Shown here one piece after another: positions 43,736-54,873 of a stretch of 64,000 bases of DNA. Every line of letters starts with the position of its first letter. Within the stretch, counting starts at the first letter, position 1. Under the pieces are notes generated by a model that was not told where the DNA came from, did not search any database, and was given only the letters and a program-made list of their open reading frames with translations. Location: the NCBI GenBank assembly GCA_007844125.1, contig CM017555.1, positions 29,317,843 through 29,381,842 of the forward strand, in the 5' to 3' direction. Made by a program: the position numbers and the translations under genes. The stretch is from Sinonovacula constricta. Lineage: Eukaryota > Mollusca > Bivalvia > Cardiida > Solecurtidae.

Positions 43736-44002
43736 CCGGCCGCAATAGCTCAGGTGTTAGAGCGTCGGCTTGCAGATCGGGAGGTCGTGGGTTCGAACCC
43801 CGGACGGGTCAAACCAGAGACTTTTAAAGTTGGTAGTAGTGGCTTCCCTCCTAACGCTCGGGGCTAAGGGGACAGCATTACGCCTGACTCGTCGGTGTCG
43901 GTATAATGGACCGGCCGGGTTCAGTGCCTGTGCACCTCATATGTGCCCCTGTGCTATAATGATAGAAATGTCGCTGCGCAGTATCGGCAAAAATGCTGGC
44001 TA
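43736..44002 (+). mobile_element. tRNA-derived SINE, family 2
   Basis: Second copy of the element at 28347-28609, in the opposite orientation. The head is CGGCCGCAATAGCTCAGGTG with an intact B box GGGTTCGAACCCC, then the same body and end. Small apparent open frames are shared with the other copy because the SINE is shared. Confidence 0.9.
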
Positions 44003-44811
44003 ATATCATCCCATCCCAACTTGGTCCAGGGGCGTATGCCGCCCTTCAGTTCAAGGTCATTGTTAGCTTGTACTAAATGTGGTAGCTCACAGTTTGGACC
44101 TTGTTCTTTTCTCTTATGTAACCAAATAAACTGTTGTTATCTGAAAAGATCCCGCATTATGCTGTGTATTGGCGCCCTACATGTAGAAGTAAACTGTCAC
44201 AACCAACTAGCAGTGCAAAAATACATACCCTATCCGATCCAGTACATTTAGCTATTTTTAAACTAAGCCCACGTGACAACTTATTTATGAGAAAACATTA
44301 TATGATCACCTGGTTAAGTAGCTCTGACTTTTATATTTATTTTCAACCGAAATCCCCTTCTTGCTTAGTTATAAATTTTGGAAAGAATGTACATTAAATC
44401 TGATATATTTCATAATTTGCACTGTCTAACAATTGAGTCAGGCGCGTTTCTGCCATTACGCACTTTACGCATGTGCGTTACCTCCATTCGAAACGTCGAA
44501 AAAATCTAAAAGTACCAAAAACACTACGAAAGTCGATGCCTAACCCGGGTTAGAAATGACATATTTTATTTCCGTAGTTTCTATGTTATAAAATCTTATT
44601 ACCACATCAATCAAGTCGAAAAGGTTTAAAATGATTAAACTTATGCACGTCAGGATTTTAGTCGTTCATATTTCGCATTAAGTTCCTCGCATGTTCGCAT
44701 TTTGCCTGTTATTCATTAGAAAAGAACCGAATGTTTTCAAAAGTATTACTTCAAAGGTTATTTCCCTTGTAATTGTGCGTAACTTCAAAAACGGCCCACA
44801 CACGCGCCTAA
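44003..44811. other. No gene recognised
   Basis: Non-repetitive sequence with short unsupported frames between the SINE and the inverted repeat. Confidence 0.4.
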
Positions 44812-45119
44812 CATTCTCTCACCAGAGGGCGTGCTACACAAGTTTCGCTTACACCTCTGTCAACGCCGGGAAAAGTAGTTCTCATACACGTGATATTCTA
44901 TCGTCACATGTCGCAAAATAGTTCCCCGAAAATTTGGGTTAAAATATATCTTAAACATTGTTCTAAAAAAAATAAAAAATATCCATTTTCATTTTAAGTA
45001 TAATATACAGAGATCAAAATAATCTCACGAGCATTTTATTCATTATTTATATTTTGTACAAGAATCGTTGACAGAGGTGTAAGCGAAACTTGTGTAGCAC
45101 GTCCTCTGGTGAGAGAATG
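44812..45119. repeat. Inverted repeat: 53-bp arms, 202-bp loop
   Basis: Arms 44812-44864 and 45067-45119 are reverse complements with a single mismatch; the core is GTGCTACACAAGTTTCGCTT. Transcribed, it would form a stable long hairpin. GCGCGCC/GGCGCG words sit just outside. No target duplication was identified, so a MITE is possible but not shown. Confidence 0.8.
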
Positions 45120-45129
45120 ACGCGCCTGA

Positions 45130-46850
45130 ATTGAGTTAATGTCATAAGCAGCCTTTACTTACTAAACAATATTCGTTTTGAAGCATTTATTCACACGTCC
45201 CCGGAACGTGTCTAAGATATTCTCATATGCATTAGATATAGGCAAACTGCAGACCACCAACTTTAATTGTGCGTAAGATAGTGTCAGGTTAATAAAGAAA
45301 CCGTGTTTTTTTGTTGTCGTTATTATGTGATTAAAACTTCAAAACTGTTTTTATTTTGCCTTTTTAGTAATTACAATTTTGAAAATGGCTCATTAAGCAA
45401 AGTGTAAGAAACACATACATTTGATTTTTACATCAAAGCAGTCTTGATACAATTTAGAGTAGAAAAATAACGCCTCGAGATAATTAAACCGCAAAGAAAT
45501 ATTGTATGATGCGTCCTGCTGGTTAATTAATGAGCCTTCTTGAATAGGCACAGCTGGATGTCCCAGTGGTGGCGGGAATAGGGTGTGGCGTAATGTGGAT
45601 TAGAGTGGACATGTAATGCCCGCTAATCAATAGCACTGCAGCAGCCATATGTTCATCAAGATTCACACCAAAAGTTCATTCGCTCTAAAAGTAATATGAA
45701 GCAATTCATATCATGTCGGTATCTCAGTATCGTGTTACCGTACGCGCTCGTATAATAATGACGCACAAGGGAGTTTTAGATTTAGAACATGGGTTGTGGT
45801 GTTGATGAAATAAATGACCGGGCGTTAATTGTATACTCAGTGTAATTTGGTCGCATCTGGTAGTATTTATGAGCATTTATTTTGGATATTATGTAAGTTA
45901 AATAAATAAATAAAATATTGTTTGTTTAATAAAATTGTTTGCATTATCGGAGTTTATCAGATAACGTATTTTATTATAAACACATAAATTGAACACTCTT
46001 TGGTACTTTTCACATCGATGAAATTGTAAGATACAATTATCAACTTTTAGAAGTCGCCCTACATTTGTAGCCAATCACAAGCTATGGAAATTCAAATTCT
46101 TCAGCGATTTATTTCAATAGATCTCCTTTTTATGTTATATTTTACAATGAACACAATAGATCTATGTATTACTGAATGGTTTTATTTTTAACTGCACATT
46201 GCACACATGCTGGCTCGACTCCTCCCCTTGTGACGACAATTTTGGACACGTCAAGACGATCGACAGTTTGATTGACAGCTTTATGGAGCGGATTACACGT
46301 CATTTTGGTGGAGTAAGTAGAAGTGAGGCGGGGACTTCTAAGTCGGATAGAATATATTTAAACGCTGCGCTCGTTTCGGCTTCTTTTTTTTTTTTTTTTC
46401 TTTCTTTTAAAAAAAAGTCTTAATAGACTCTATCCAGTACAGGGGGATTGATGCAATCGGCACATGCAACGATGTGTTGCTTGGTATTGCAGCACGTGCA
46501 TAGTTTGTCGATAAGGTTTGTATTTTTTTCTGATAGAATTGCCGCGTGTTACAGCTAAGTATGTTAATGTACGTTAAATATAGAAAATGAAACGACTAAA
46601 ATTGTATCTGAACACGATTCCAAAATATTGCTCACCCTCTCAATCCGCTACTGTCTTGTATACTTACACACTACGTGAGTTTGCTTTTATCTTTGCTTAC
46701 ATATTTAAGCAGCTATGTACACATTAATTGTGAACGCGTAACCTTTTAAGGTCGTATACGACAGCTTTGACTCGATTTTGTTTCCCAAAACAACAATTTA
46801 AATTATGGTTACCTGAAGAGATTCAGCGATATGCTGAATATTGAGGCCCT
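45130..46850. other. No gene recognised
   Basis: AT-rich sequence. A short frame at 46199-46423 ends near a donor-like GGA|GTAAGT but has no other support. 46385-46400 is a T run. Confidence 0.35.
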
Positions 46851-46879
46851 TCGTGTATGTAAAAAATGGAGCATTAGAC

Positions 46880-47258
46880 AACACTAGTCATAACAAGCGT
46901 ATTTTTTCCCTATCTGAGCCACGTTGCACAGACAGCTATATTTAAAATAAGAACTATGCGTAACTTTTAAGATCATGTTATAACATCATCCGGGTAATCC
47001 CCCCCCCCCGCACGCCCTTTTTATCTATTTTTAGCAGACCCCACCCCACCCCCAGTCGTGCTTATTATTAGATATCGATAGAATGACCAGAGCAAAATTA
47101 TTATGATTTATACATCTTACGATTGTGGTAGTCTTCAAAAGTGATTTGATTTAGACTAAAGCATGAGTTTATACAAAACGTATGCCCACATATCGCAAAA
47201 TAGTGGTTAAGATATTATAACCTGTCTTTGCAACCGATCGGCGGATAACACCTTTAAA
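46880..47258. repeat. Dispersed repeat copy upstream of PEBP copy 2
   Basis: Shares ordered motifs with 38590-38900 (TCATCCGGGTAATCC, TTATCTATTTTTAGCAGA, GTTAAGATATT), diverged by indels and a C run at about 46999-47008. Confidence 0.4.
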
Positions 47259-47305
47259 CTTGTAACAATTATAATGGGTACCCGATGGTAGATAAACCTT
47301 TACCG

Positions 47306-47358
47306 CCCCCCCCCCCCCCCCCCCCCCCCCCCCACACACACACACTCACACACACACT
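47306..47358. repeat. C homopolymer followed by CA repeat
   Basis: About 27 consecutive C residues then ACAC repeats, about 165 bp upstream of PEBP copy 2. Length in an assembly is unreliable for such runs. Confidence 0.9.
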
Positions 47359-47521
47359 GACTACATAATTATCAGATATTTACCTGACCCCAATACTAAA
47401 CCAGATTTATGCTATAAACAAAGGGAGTGCACTCCAAATGGCTAATAATAGATAAGAAAAGGATTCATAAGAACGCTGTCATACATTACATGTATAGAAT
47501 TAGCCGGCTGTAGGTGTTAAA

Positions 47522-50500
47522 ATGGATGCCTTTAAAACAGAGCAATTAGTCCCGGATATGATTGATGAAGTACCCGGGACACTACTTCAGGTAATGCAAT
47601 ACGTGTTTTAATTGAGTTTTAAACATGATCTTAACTTATGCTGTCTCCGCTGTATAATCAAACGATTATAAAAAATGCACTATCAGGTTGTGGGAGTACA
47701 TATAATTTACCAGAGATTTAAAGCAAATATGCATACAGATACATGCTCTAGTTTTTGTGATAACCGTGTGGTAGTAATTTAACTATCGTTATAAAGACTT
47801 AAAATTTTAAGTTTGTATGTTCAAAAGGATTAAACGATACTTAATGATAAAATTAATCAATTGCATCTACGTCCTTTCTGACAAGCGTGTTTAAGTATCG
47901 CCGAATGTATTTATCAATTCGTTCTAAGTGGGCCGAGGTGGTTTAAAGGTTATGTTTAAAAGTTATGACCAAAGTTGTGTTAATCAAACAACCGACTTGA
48001 AATTGTTACCGGAAAACTTGTTGAGGAATACTGCGTATTAAAAAACACACACACACTTAGAAAACCACTTGACTACTTTCTTACTTATTGAGATCGATGT
48101 CGATGTCGAAGATGATTATATCGTCATCCGGGCAATGCAATCACCATCCTATTTAAAGATTTATAAAATGTGAACATGCAGAGCGATTTTTTCACGGTGT
48201 GTCCTGTCTTAAAGATTAAGTTAGTGTTTAAAAGATCATTACTTAGAGTAATATGTGCGTTCATGCAAAATATATGCTTAAAGTCAATAAACACGGATAA
48301 GATATTGTTACATGTATTTGATATATGCAAACTGTCGGATATTACTTTTAATTCCATATCTGGGAAGGGAGTCAGCATAGAATATGTTTGGGCAACTCTG
48401 ACAAACTGCACTTTAAAGGTTCTGTCCCCCAGTGTGTCTACCTTTTAAAGGTAATAACGACATTTTGCCTATATCAAATACATATAACAATATCTTACCT
48501 CTGATTTCGAGAATTTGGACAAAAATTCTTCATTAACTCGAACTTAAGTCTTAACAAAGACAATTTGGAACATTACCTATATTATTAGACAGTAGAAATC
48601 GTGAAATGTATCGCAGTATACGTTCTTTCTTGCCAAATCTATAAATAAGCGGGTAGTTATCATTGCTTAAATAGATATCGATGTTAGAACGGATAACCCG
48701 GATGACGATATTACGTGATCTCAAAAGTAATGTCTGACCTTATTTTGTTAGTTTAAATGCACATTTACTACGTCATGTTATATTTTACAAGATAATATAC
48801 TTGCAAACGTCTATTTTCACGTATTTTAGGTGACTTACAATGGTACTGACGTCACACCGGGTCACGTGATGACACCAACACAGGTTAAAGACGAGCCCCA
48901 GGTCCGTTACCATGGAGAGGAAGGACAGTTCTACACGCTCCTGTTTCATGGTACGTCATCATCATCATCATCCTCTTCCTCCTCCTCCTCCTCCTCATCA
49001 TCATCATCATCAAAGAAAAGGAAAGTTCATGAGTATAATACAAACGTATGTCAACTACCTACCAGCAAGGACAATCTTACTAAGCAGTTTGCTAAACTGG
49101 TGAGTGATGTCCCTTTATTAAAAACAATAAAAAAGGATCGGCGTTTTCATATAAACAGCTGCTGTCACCTTGGAAACGCCATTTCCCTAACTGAAACTTT
49201 CCTATGCACTGTGTTTAATAGCTGTACTTTTGTCACGTACCTAAATGTTATACTCGCCTCAGATCCGGACGCCCCTTCCCGAGCAGATCCGCAGTTTGGC
49301 GAGGTTCAGCATTGGTTTGTGGGTAACATTCCCGGAAGTGACGTATCAAAGGGCGTGGTGTTGACGGCTTACAGAGGTTCAGGGGCCCCAAAGGGGACCG
49401 GTAATATTTGATATTTCACCATTGGATATTTATTGAAAAATATATGGAAATTGAAGCACAGCTTAACTTAGACATTAATTAGGTCATGCTACAAAGTATC
49501 AGGCATGCATATCTATATATAACATATAGATAATACCTCAACTACATGAGCATTATTGATCATTATCTTATACTATCATTATCTGTAAGTATTCAACGAA
49601 GCAGAGACATACATAATAGTTATACACGGTTTTAAAGGGTTTACTGACGCAAACATAGTCTGGAGTTCCTTCCCCTTTCACTACGTTATCGGGTCAGGCA
49701 CAGGCTGAAAATGGCGACCGCCAATGTAAGTTTACAGACACATTTAGCGAAGCACGAGTTATACTTTATCGCTGTGCCATTCGAAAGATGTTTTTATTAT
49801 GATCATAACTTAGTTCATATAAGCGTTTACAATAAGTAATTTTAAATGGTACATTACCTGTTTCTAGAAATTTGTTAGTAGAATAGTGTCGATGTTTTTG
49901 CAATAATGTCTTTACAATACTTAATTATAGAGTCTTAACTTCTTGGCACACTTGCAAAGGTTATAACACCAAACATTACCACGTTACTTTCCAATACAGC
50001 GGAGGCCGACATTGTTAGCACCAGCCAGACGTACTATTTCGTAGGATAGTACGCTGGGAACCAGACTAACGCAAACATTCTTACTACGCATACATTGTGC
50101 AATAGTTTATTCGCGTAAACGATGCAGAGAGGGGATCGATCGGAACACCTCGCATAATTCAGGAATCATCTCTCGGATGTATGTAGGTAGTCGGATCACC
50201 TCGGCCATTTCCCTAAATGGGACTTCTTTTGAGACAGACATCAAAACAAAGATGGAAGCTCGGGTGACAGCTCACTACAGTACGATGGCTGTAAAACTTC
50301 AGTTTGTGGCGGCTTCAAATTTAAATCGTCCGATTTTAATTTACCCAGCGCAGCAGACACGTAACTGTCAAACGATGACATTGTTTATGTTATGTGCGAA
50401 CTATTTAGATATATTCTTCTTCCGACCTCCGGCGAACATAACGATCGTGATATCAGTAAATATCATTGCACCAGATAGATCCGAGGGATGATTGTCCCAC

Positions 50501-52082
50501 GGACAGAATTACCGATTGATATGGGATAACATACTGAATCAAATGTAAGCGACCTAGGCACTGTTCGCCAATTCATCAGTTTTAATTTATGTGTTAAAAA
50601 GGAAAAATACAATCTTGAATCACAATTAATAATTGAAGAGAACCATACCTTTAATTACTGGATTATATGTGACCTTGATGTCCTTCAAACGACAGAGCTG
50701 TTCTCGGCTGTGGAGAGTCAAAAATCTAGCTTTTCATCTACATGTAGTTTTGGGCATTTGTTATCTCTAAAAAATCACTGTAGTATACCATTGTCATGCA
50801 TTCGGTAGCATACGTCATGCGTCTGCATGTTTCGTATTAATTGGGCAAATTTGGCCAAAAGGGAAGCAATAACTGGAAAACATATGACCCGGTGGTTCGA
50901 TGTGTCAAGTTGTAATACAAAACAACGTGACTAAGTCTCTTTACCACATACTTTCGTACAACCAATCTTCTAAGTGGTTTTTAGTCAATACTCTTAAGAA
51001 TAAGCATATCTCTTTGAAGATTATATAAATAGTTTCAGCGCAATCGGTAGAGCGTCGGCTCCTAGTACGGGAGGCCCCGGGTTCGATCCCGGGCCGCGAC
51101 ATACCAAAGTCGTTAAAATCATATTGGTAAAGGTCCCTAGCTAACGCTCGAGCAGATATTAGGGTAGTTCCACAACTGGTTGGCTCAGGGTCAGGACAAT
51201 GTGACTAGGTGTGGTATCATGCCATGTGTTCATGGTGCTATACCCTGTGAAGGCAGCACTATATCTGTTTCAAGTGGACACCGTCTCCAGATATCTGAAA
51301 TACTGTTGGTGGGATGATAAACCCAATAAACAAACAATCCTCTAAGTGGTTTTTAGTCATTGAATAATCAGATATCATCCTCGTTGTATGTAAGTGTTTG
51401 CACTATTATTTGTGACATTGCTATGTTATGTAAAATAATATAAATAAATATGATAAATATGTTTTAATGATTAATGGTTATCCAGGTCTGCACCGATATG
51501 TTTTCTTGCTGTATAAACAACATGGGCAAATAGACTTCAGTGAGGTGAAAAGAATACCCAACAATTCAGGTAAGGCACCGATACGATCATTTGTTTTATA
51601 ATCATGCGGTTTAATGTTGTAAAACATTGTATGCTTCGAATGTGCTTGATAATAACTTTGTTAAAGATATTTATAAGTTAAACGATTGACTAGAAAATTC
51701 AGTGTGCTTATATTTTAAAATTGGAGATATAGGTAATAACGATTTGTCAGCTGCCCCTCATTGTTATATTATTAATAATGAGGTTTTGAGTAAAATCAAA
51801 ACGTTGGGAAGTATTCAAACTAAACAGTGATTGCATAGAATGTTCTACCGATGTGAAATCAATACTTCCTCGAGCAAAGCACTTTAAGTAGTAATGTATA
51901 TAAATTATAACTATATATTATATCTAGTTGAGGGGCGAAGATGTCAAAAGGTACGAAACATCTCGGACCGGTTCGGACTAACGTTGGTTGCCGGCACTTT
52001 CTTCCGGGCAGAGTGGGACGAATACGTGCCTATACTTAAAGCCCAGACACTGTCATCACCACTGGATGTGACGCAGAACTAA
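47522..52082 (+). CDS. Phosphatidylethanolamine-binding protein, copy 2 (five exons)
   Basis: Exons: 47522-47590, 48830-48950, 49263-49400, 51486-51569, 51928-52082; GT-AG introns in phases 0,1,1,1; 188 codons plus stop. Every exon has the same length as in copy 1. The anion-pocket motifs are intact: [27 protein letters not shown] and AGTFFRAEWDEYVP. The protein starts MDAFKTEQLVPDMIDEVPG and differs from copy 1 most at the C-terminus (ending SSPLDVTQN against HAGEM). Cytosolic lipid-headgroup-binding and signalling role by family. Intron 2 (312 nt) is a multiple of three and free of in-frame stops. Intron 3 (2.1 kb) holds dispersed repeat B and a family 1 SINE. No clear TATA box or nearby AATAAA was identified. 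Confidence 0.93.
48951..49262 (+). other. Stop-free, in-frame intron 2 of PEBP copy 2
   Basis: The 312-nt segment has good splice sites (CATG|GTACGT and CCTCAG|AT) and aligns with intron 2 of copy 1 by position, so it is an intron. Yet it is 104 codons with no stop in the exon frame. Retained, it would insert a serine run of about 19 residues from a TCA/TCC repeat, then KKRKV (a basic nuclear-localisation-like cluster) and about 75 ordinary residues, between the exon 2 histidine and the DPDAPSR pocket. Copy 1 has no equivalent. Confidence 0.5.
50100..50510 (+). repeat. Dispersed repeat, copy B, in PEBP copy 2 intron 3
   Basis: Counterpart of 15603-16090 in opposite orientation. The 104-residue frame (50177-50491) is open; the alternative frame (CELFRYILLPTSGEHND..., IRGMIVPRTELP) has two stops. 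Similarity ends near 50510 at ACGGACAGAATTACCGAT. It is sense-oriented within the host intron. Confidence 0.6.
51036..51337 (+). mobile_element. tRNA-derived SINE, family 1, in PEBP copy 2 intron 3
   Basis: Head GCGCAATCGGTAGAGCGTCG, B box GGGTTCGATCCCGGG, the family body and an AATAAACAAAC end. It ends about 150 bp before exon 4. Confidence 0.9.
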
Positions 52083-53060
52083 CATCAAAATCAATGCATT
52101 GCATTCTATACATAGCGTGTGACGTCACTACGTTAAAGTCATCTCTATACTACGACTCGTAACTCACCCAAAATTTAAGATTTGTGCCTACATAAAAAAT
52201 AGTTCCGCGTAGGAAATACGTCCGATGATAATATTCATTGAATTAAGATAAATGACTAAACAACCATATTCTAAGGCCTTATTCTATGTCCAGAAACTTT
52301 TAAAGTCTTAATATATTTAGATAAATGGGAAAAAATACAATGAGCAAGTTTTGCTACTGTCGCTTTCGTTAAACAGTAATATGTCCATTCTATACATAGC
52401 GCGTGACGTCACTACGTTAAAGTCTGGACTGTTTACATAATTTAGTTCAAAATGTTTGCATGAAACATATTTTAACTATTAGAATGTATAAAAAATGCCA
52501 AAATTATCTGTTGTATACCTCTTCGTACTTGTTTTGTTCATTTTAGCAATCACTTCCGAATTCATAACAGCCATGTTGAAGAACTTCTTTACCCACAATA
52601 CACCGAGTGCATTCACACAGGTCATTTTGACCGTGTGTTGACGCAACGCAATGTACTGCCGTATTATTTCCTCAATAGTTTATAACGATCAACAATTTAT
52701 TTTTTATGTTCATTTTGTGTTACATGTCATGGCATTTAATCTAAAAAAAATGTTACTGTAATATAGTTATCCAGTCATATATTATCATTATGATAAGGCG
52801 GAAGGAATTTGTTTATGCAATCGCATTGTTACATTTTATTAAAAATAAATTTACTTTTTGAGCAGGTTGTTTTATTACGTGAAGATAATGTTAGGTCGCC
52901 ATTGGTTATGTACACAACAGATATACAGCTGATATATTAAAGTTTAACACAAAAAAGGCCATCAGCAAAAGGCTTTATAGTTATAATTTACTTTTATGTT
53001 CAATTCATTCTTAATCCATTGAAAGCAAGATTGATTTTAAATACGATATATAATGTAACA
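52083..53060. other. 3' flank of PEBP copy 2; no other gene
   Basis: A short direct repeat (CATTCTATACATAGCG followed by TGACGTCACTACGTTAAAGT) occurs at about 52104 and 52388, so part of the 3' flank is duplicated. No further coding sequence. Confidence 0.45.
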
Positions 53061-53297
<237 letters not shown>

Positions 53298-53646
53298 AGA
53301 TAGATAGCTGCATATCTATGTATCTATATTTATACTTACAATATTTTGTATTAGCATTATACATGTTTTGCATTGGATTATATCATTATATAAAAATACA
53401 CCATTTATTTTCCTGTTAACTTAATGATGTTACTGTGCTTTTGGAATAAAAAACAGGAAAACAAGGAGGCCAGCATAATTGAATAATGACGTAAGTGAAT
53501 AAACGATTAAAACATATGTTTTATTGCACTAATCCTAACATTTATGAAATGTAAAACAATATTCATGATAATAAATAGTTTTACTGACAGTACAATACTG
53601 ATTAAGCAAGATTCAATACTATTACTCTGAAGGATATATTGCGGTT

Positions 53647-53710
53647 ATGATGATGATTGTGATGATGTTTGTCAGGATAATATTCATGATGATGATGGTT
53701 TTCGTGATTG

Positions 53711-53756
<46 letters not shown>

Positions 53757-53839
53757 AATGATGATGATGATGATATATTGCTTGGCGTATTTGACTAGAT
53801 TTTTTTTGAAAGGGATAATAGTAATAATACTTATACTAC

Positions 53840-53899
<60 letters not shown>

Positions 53900-53925
53900 T
53901 GATGATGATAAATATATAATGATAT
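53647..53925. repeat. GAT and AAT trinucleotide microsatellites
   Basis: GAT units (about 53647-53777) and AAT units (about 53820-53897) ending in GAT, separated by 40 bp of ordinary sequence. Apparent Met- or Ile-rich frames are artefacts. Confidence 0.95.
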
Positions 53926-54873
53926 AATGATAAATAAAACATTTATATGAATTACTAAAAGCATAGCAAAAACGGATTTAAATACGGCATAAACAATACA
54001 GAAATCTACAACAAACTGCCCTTGGAAGAATTTCTGTTAAACTCAATGTAATTTAGACAACTGACTGTTGATATGCACAGTTGCGTGAACTCCAATCATA
54101 ACACAGTCAACAAGGTATGTCAACACCAGAATCCGTAAAGCGTATGAATGAGTAATTCTCAATAATTAATTTAGCAATCTATGTACATTAGGGAAAAAAC
54201 AAATGCGATTTAATATAAAACTCCCCTTCATAACCTTTTCTACGTGTACCATTGACTCCCATAACTATCAGTTATATATTTTTGATAAGAAATTGTGTTA
54301 AAGATGGTATCCGCTAGTTTCAACCCTTTCTTTCTCTTAAACATCCACATAAATTATTGTTACATGAAAATATCCCTCGAAAGACTGCTTAATGATATCA
54401 TACACGTAGATGAAACGTGAAAAATAATTCTTTACAATTGGTCATAGTTTTACGTCAACCATATCAGTTCAACTTTGTTTTGTAGGATTTATAAACGTGT
54501 TACGAACGTTCGAACATTCGGATAACAAATGATGCGAACATTCGAATGCTGCAATGACGGAAATTTGCCATCCCTACTAGTAATCATGGCTTGACGCCTC
54601 TAAACAGACATAAAAAACGTTACATATATTTGATACCAGCAAACTGTCAAACACCACTTATAGCCTTGAAGGTTTAAGTCCAATATACCTAGTTTGAACT
54701 TTTGTCACATATTCAGTCAGACTACATACACATTCAAATTATTTAATTGCTTAAACAATACGCATAATGTCACATAACATTAAATAGTTTCTGACTGATA
54801 TCTATTATGTTCTGTTCATGTATAGATTAAAGAATTGCGATCATTTGAGACTAAATTCAACATACGCGTTGTT
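53926..54873. other. 3' flank of the GPCR gene
   Basis: AT-rich, no coding sequence recognised; probably includes the 3' UTR of the minus-strand receptor, although no certain polyadenylation signal was placed. A 54500-54560 stretch repeats CGAACATTCG-like words. Confidence 0.4.

Noticed and set aside
43736..44002. Functional tRNA gene
   Set aside because: The head has A and B boxes but lacks a tRNA-like 3' half, continues into a long body and recurs elsewhere, so it is a SINE.
46199..46423. Possible first exon ending GGA|GTAAGT
   Set aside because: A single donor-like site in an unrecognised short frame; no acceptor or partner exon found.
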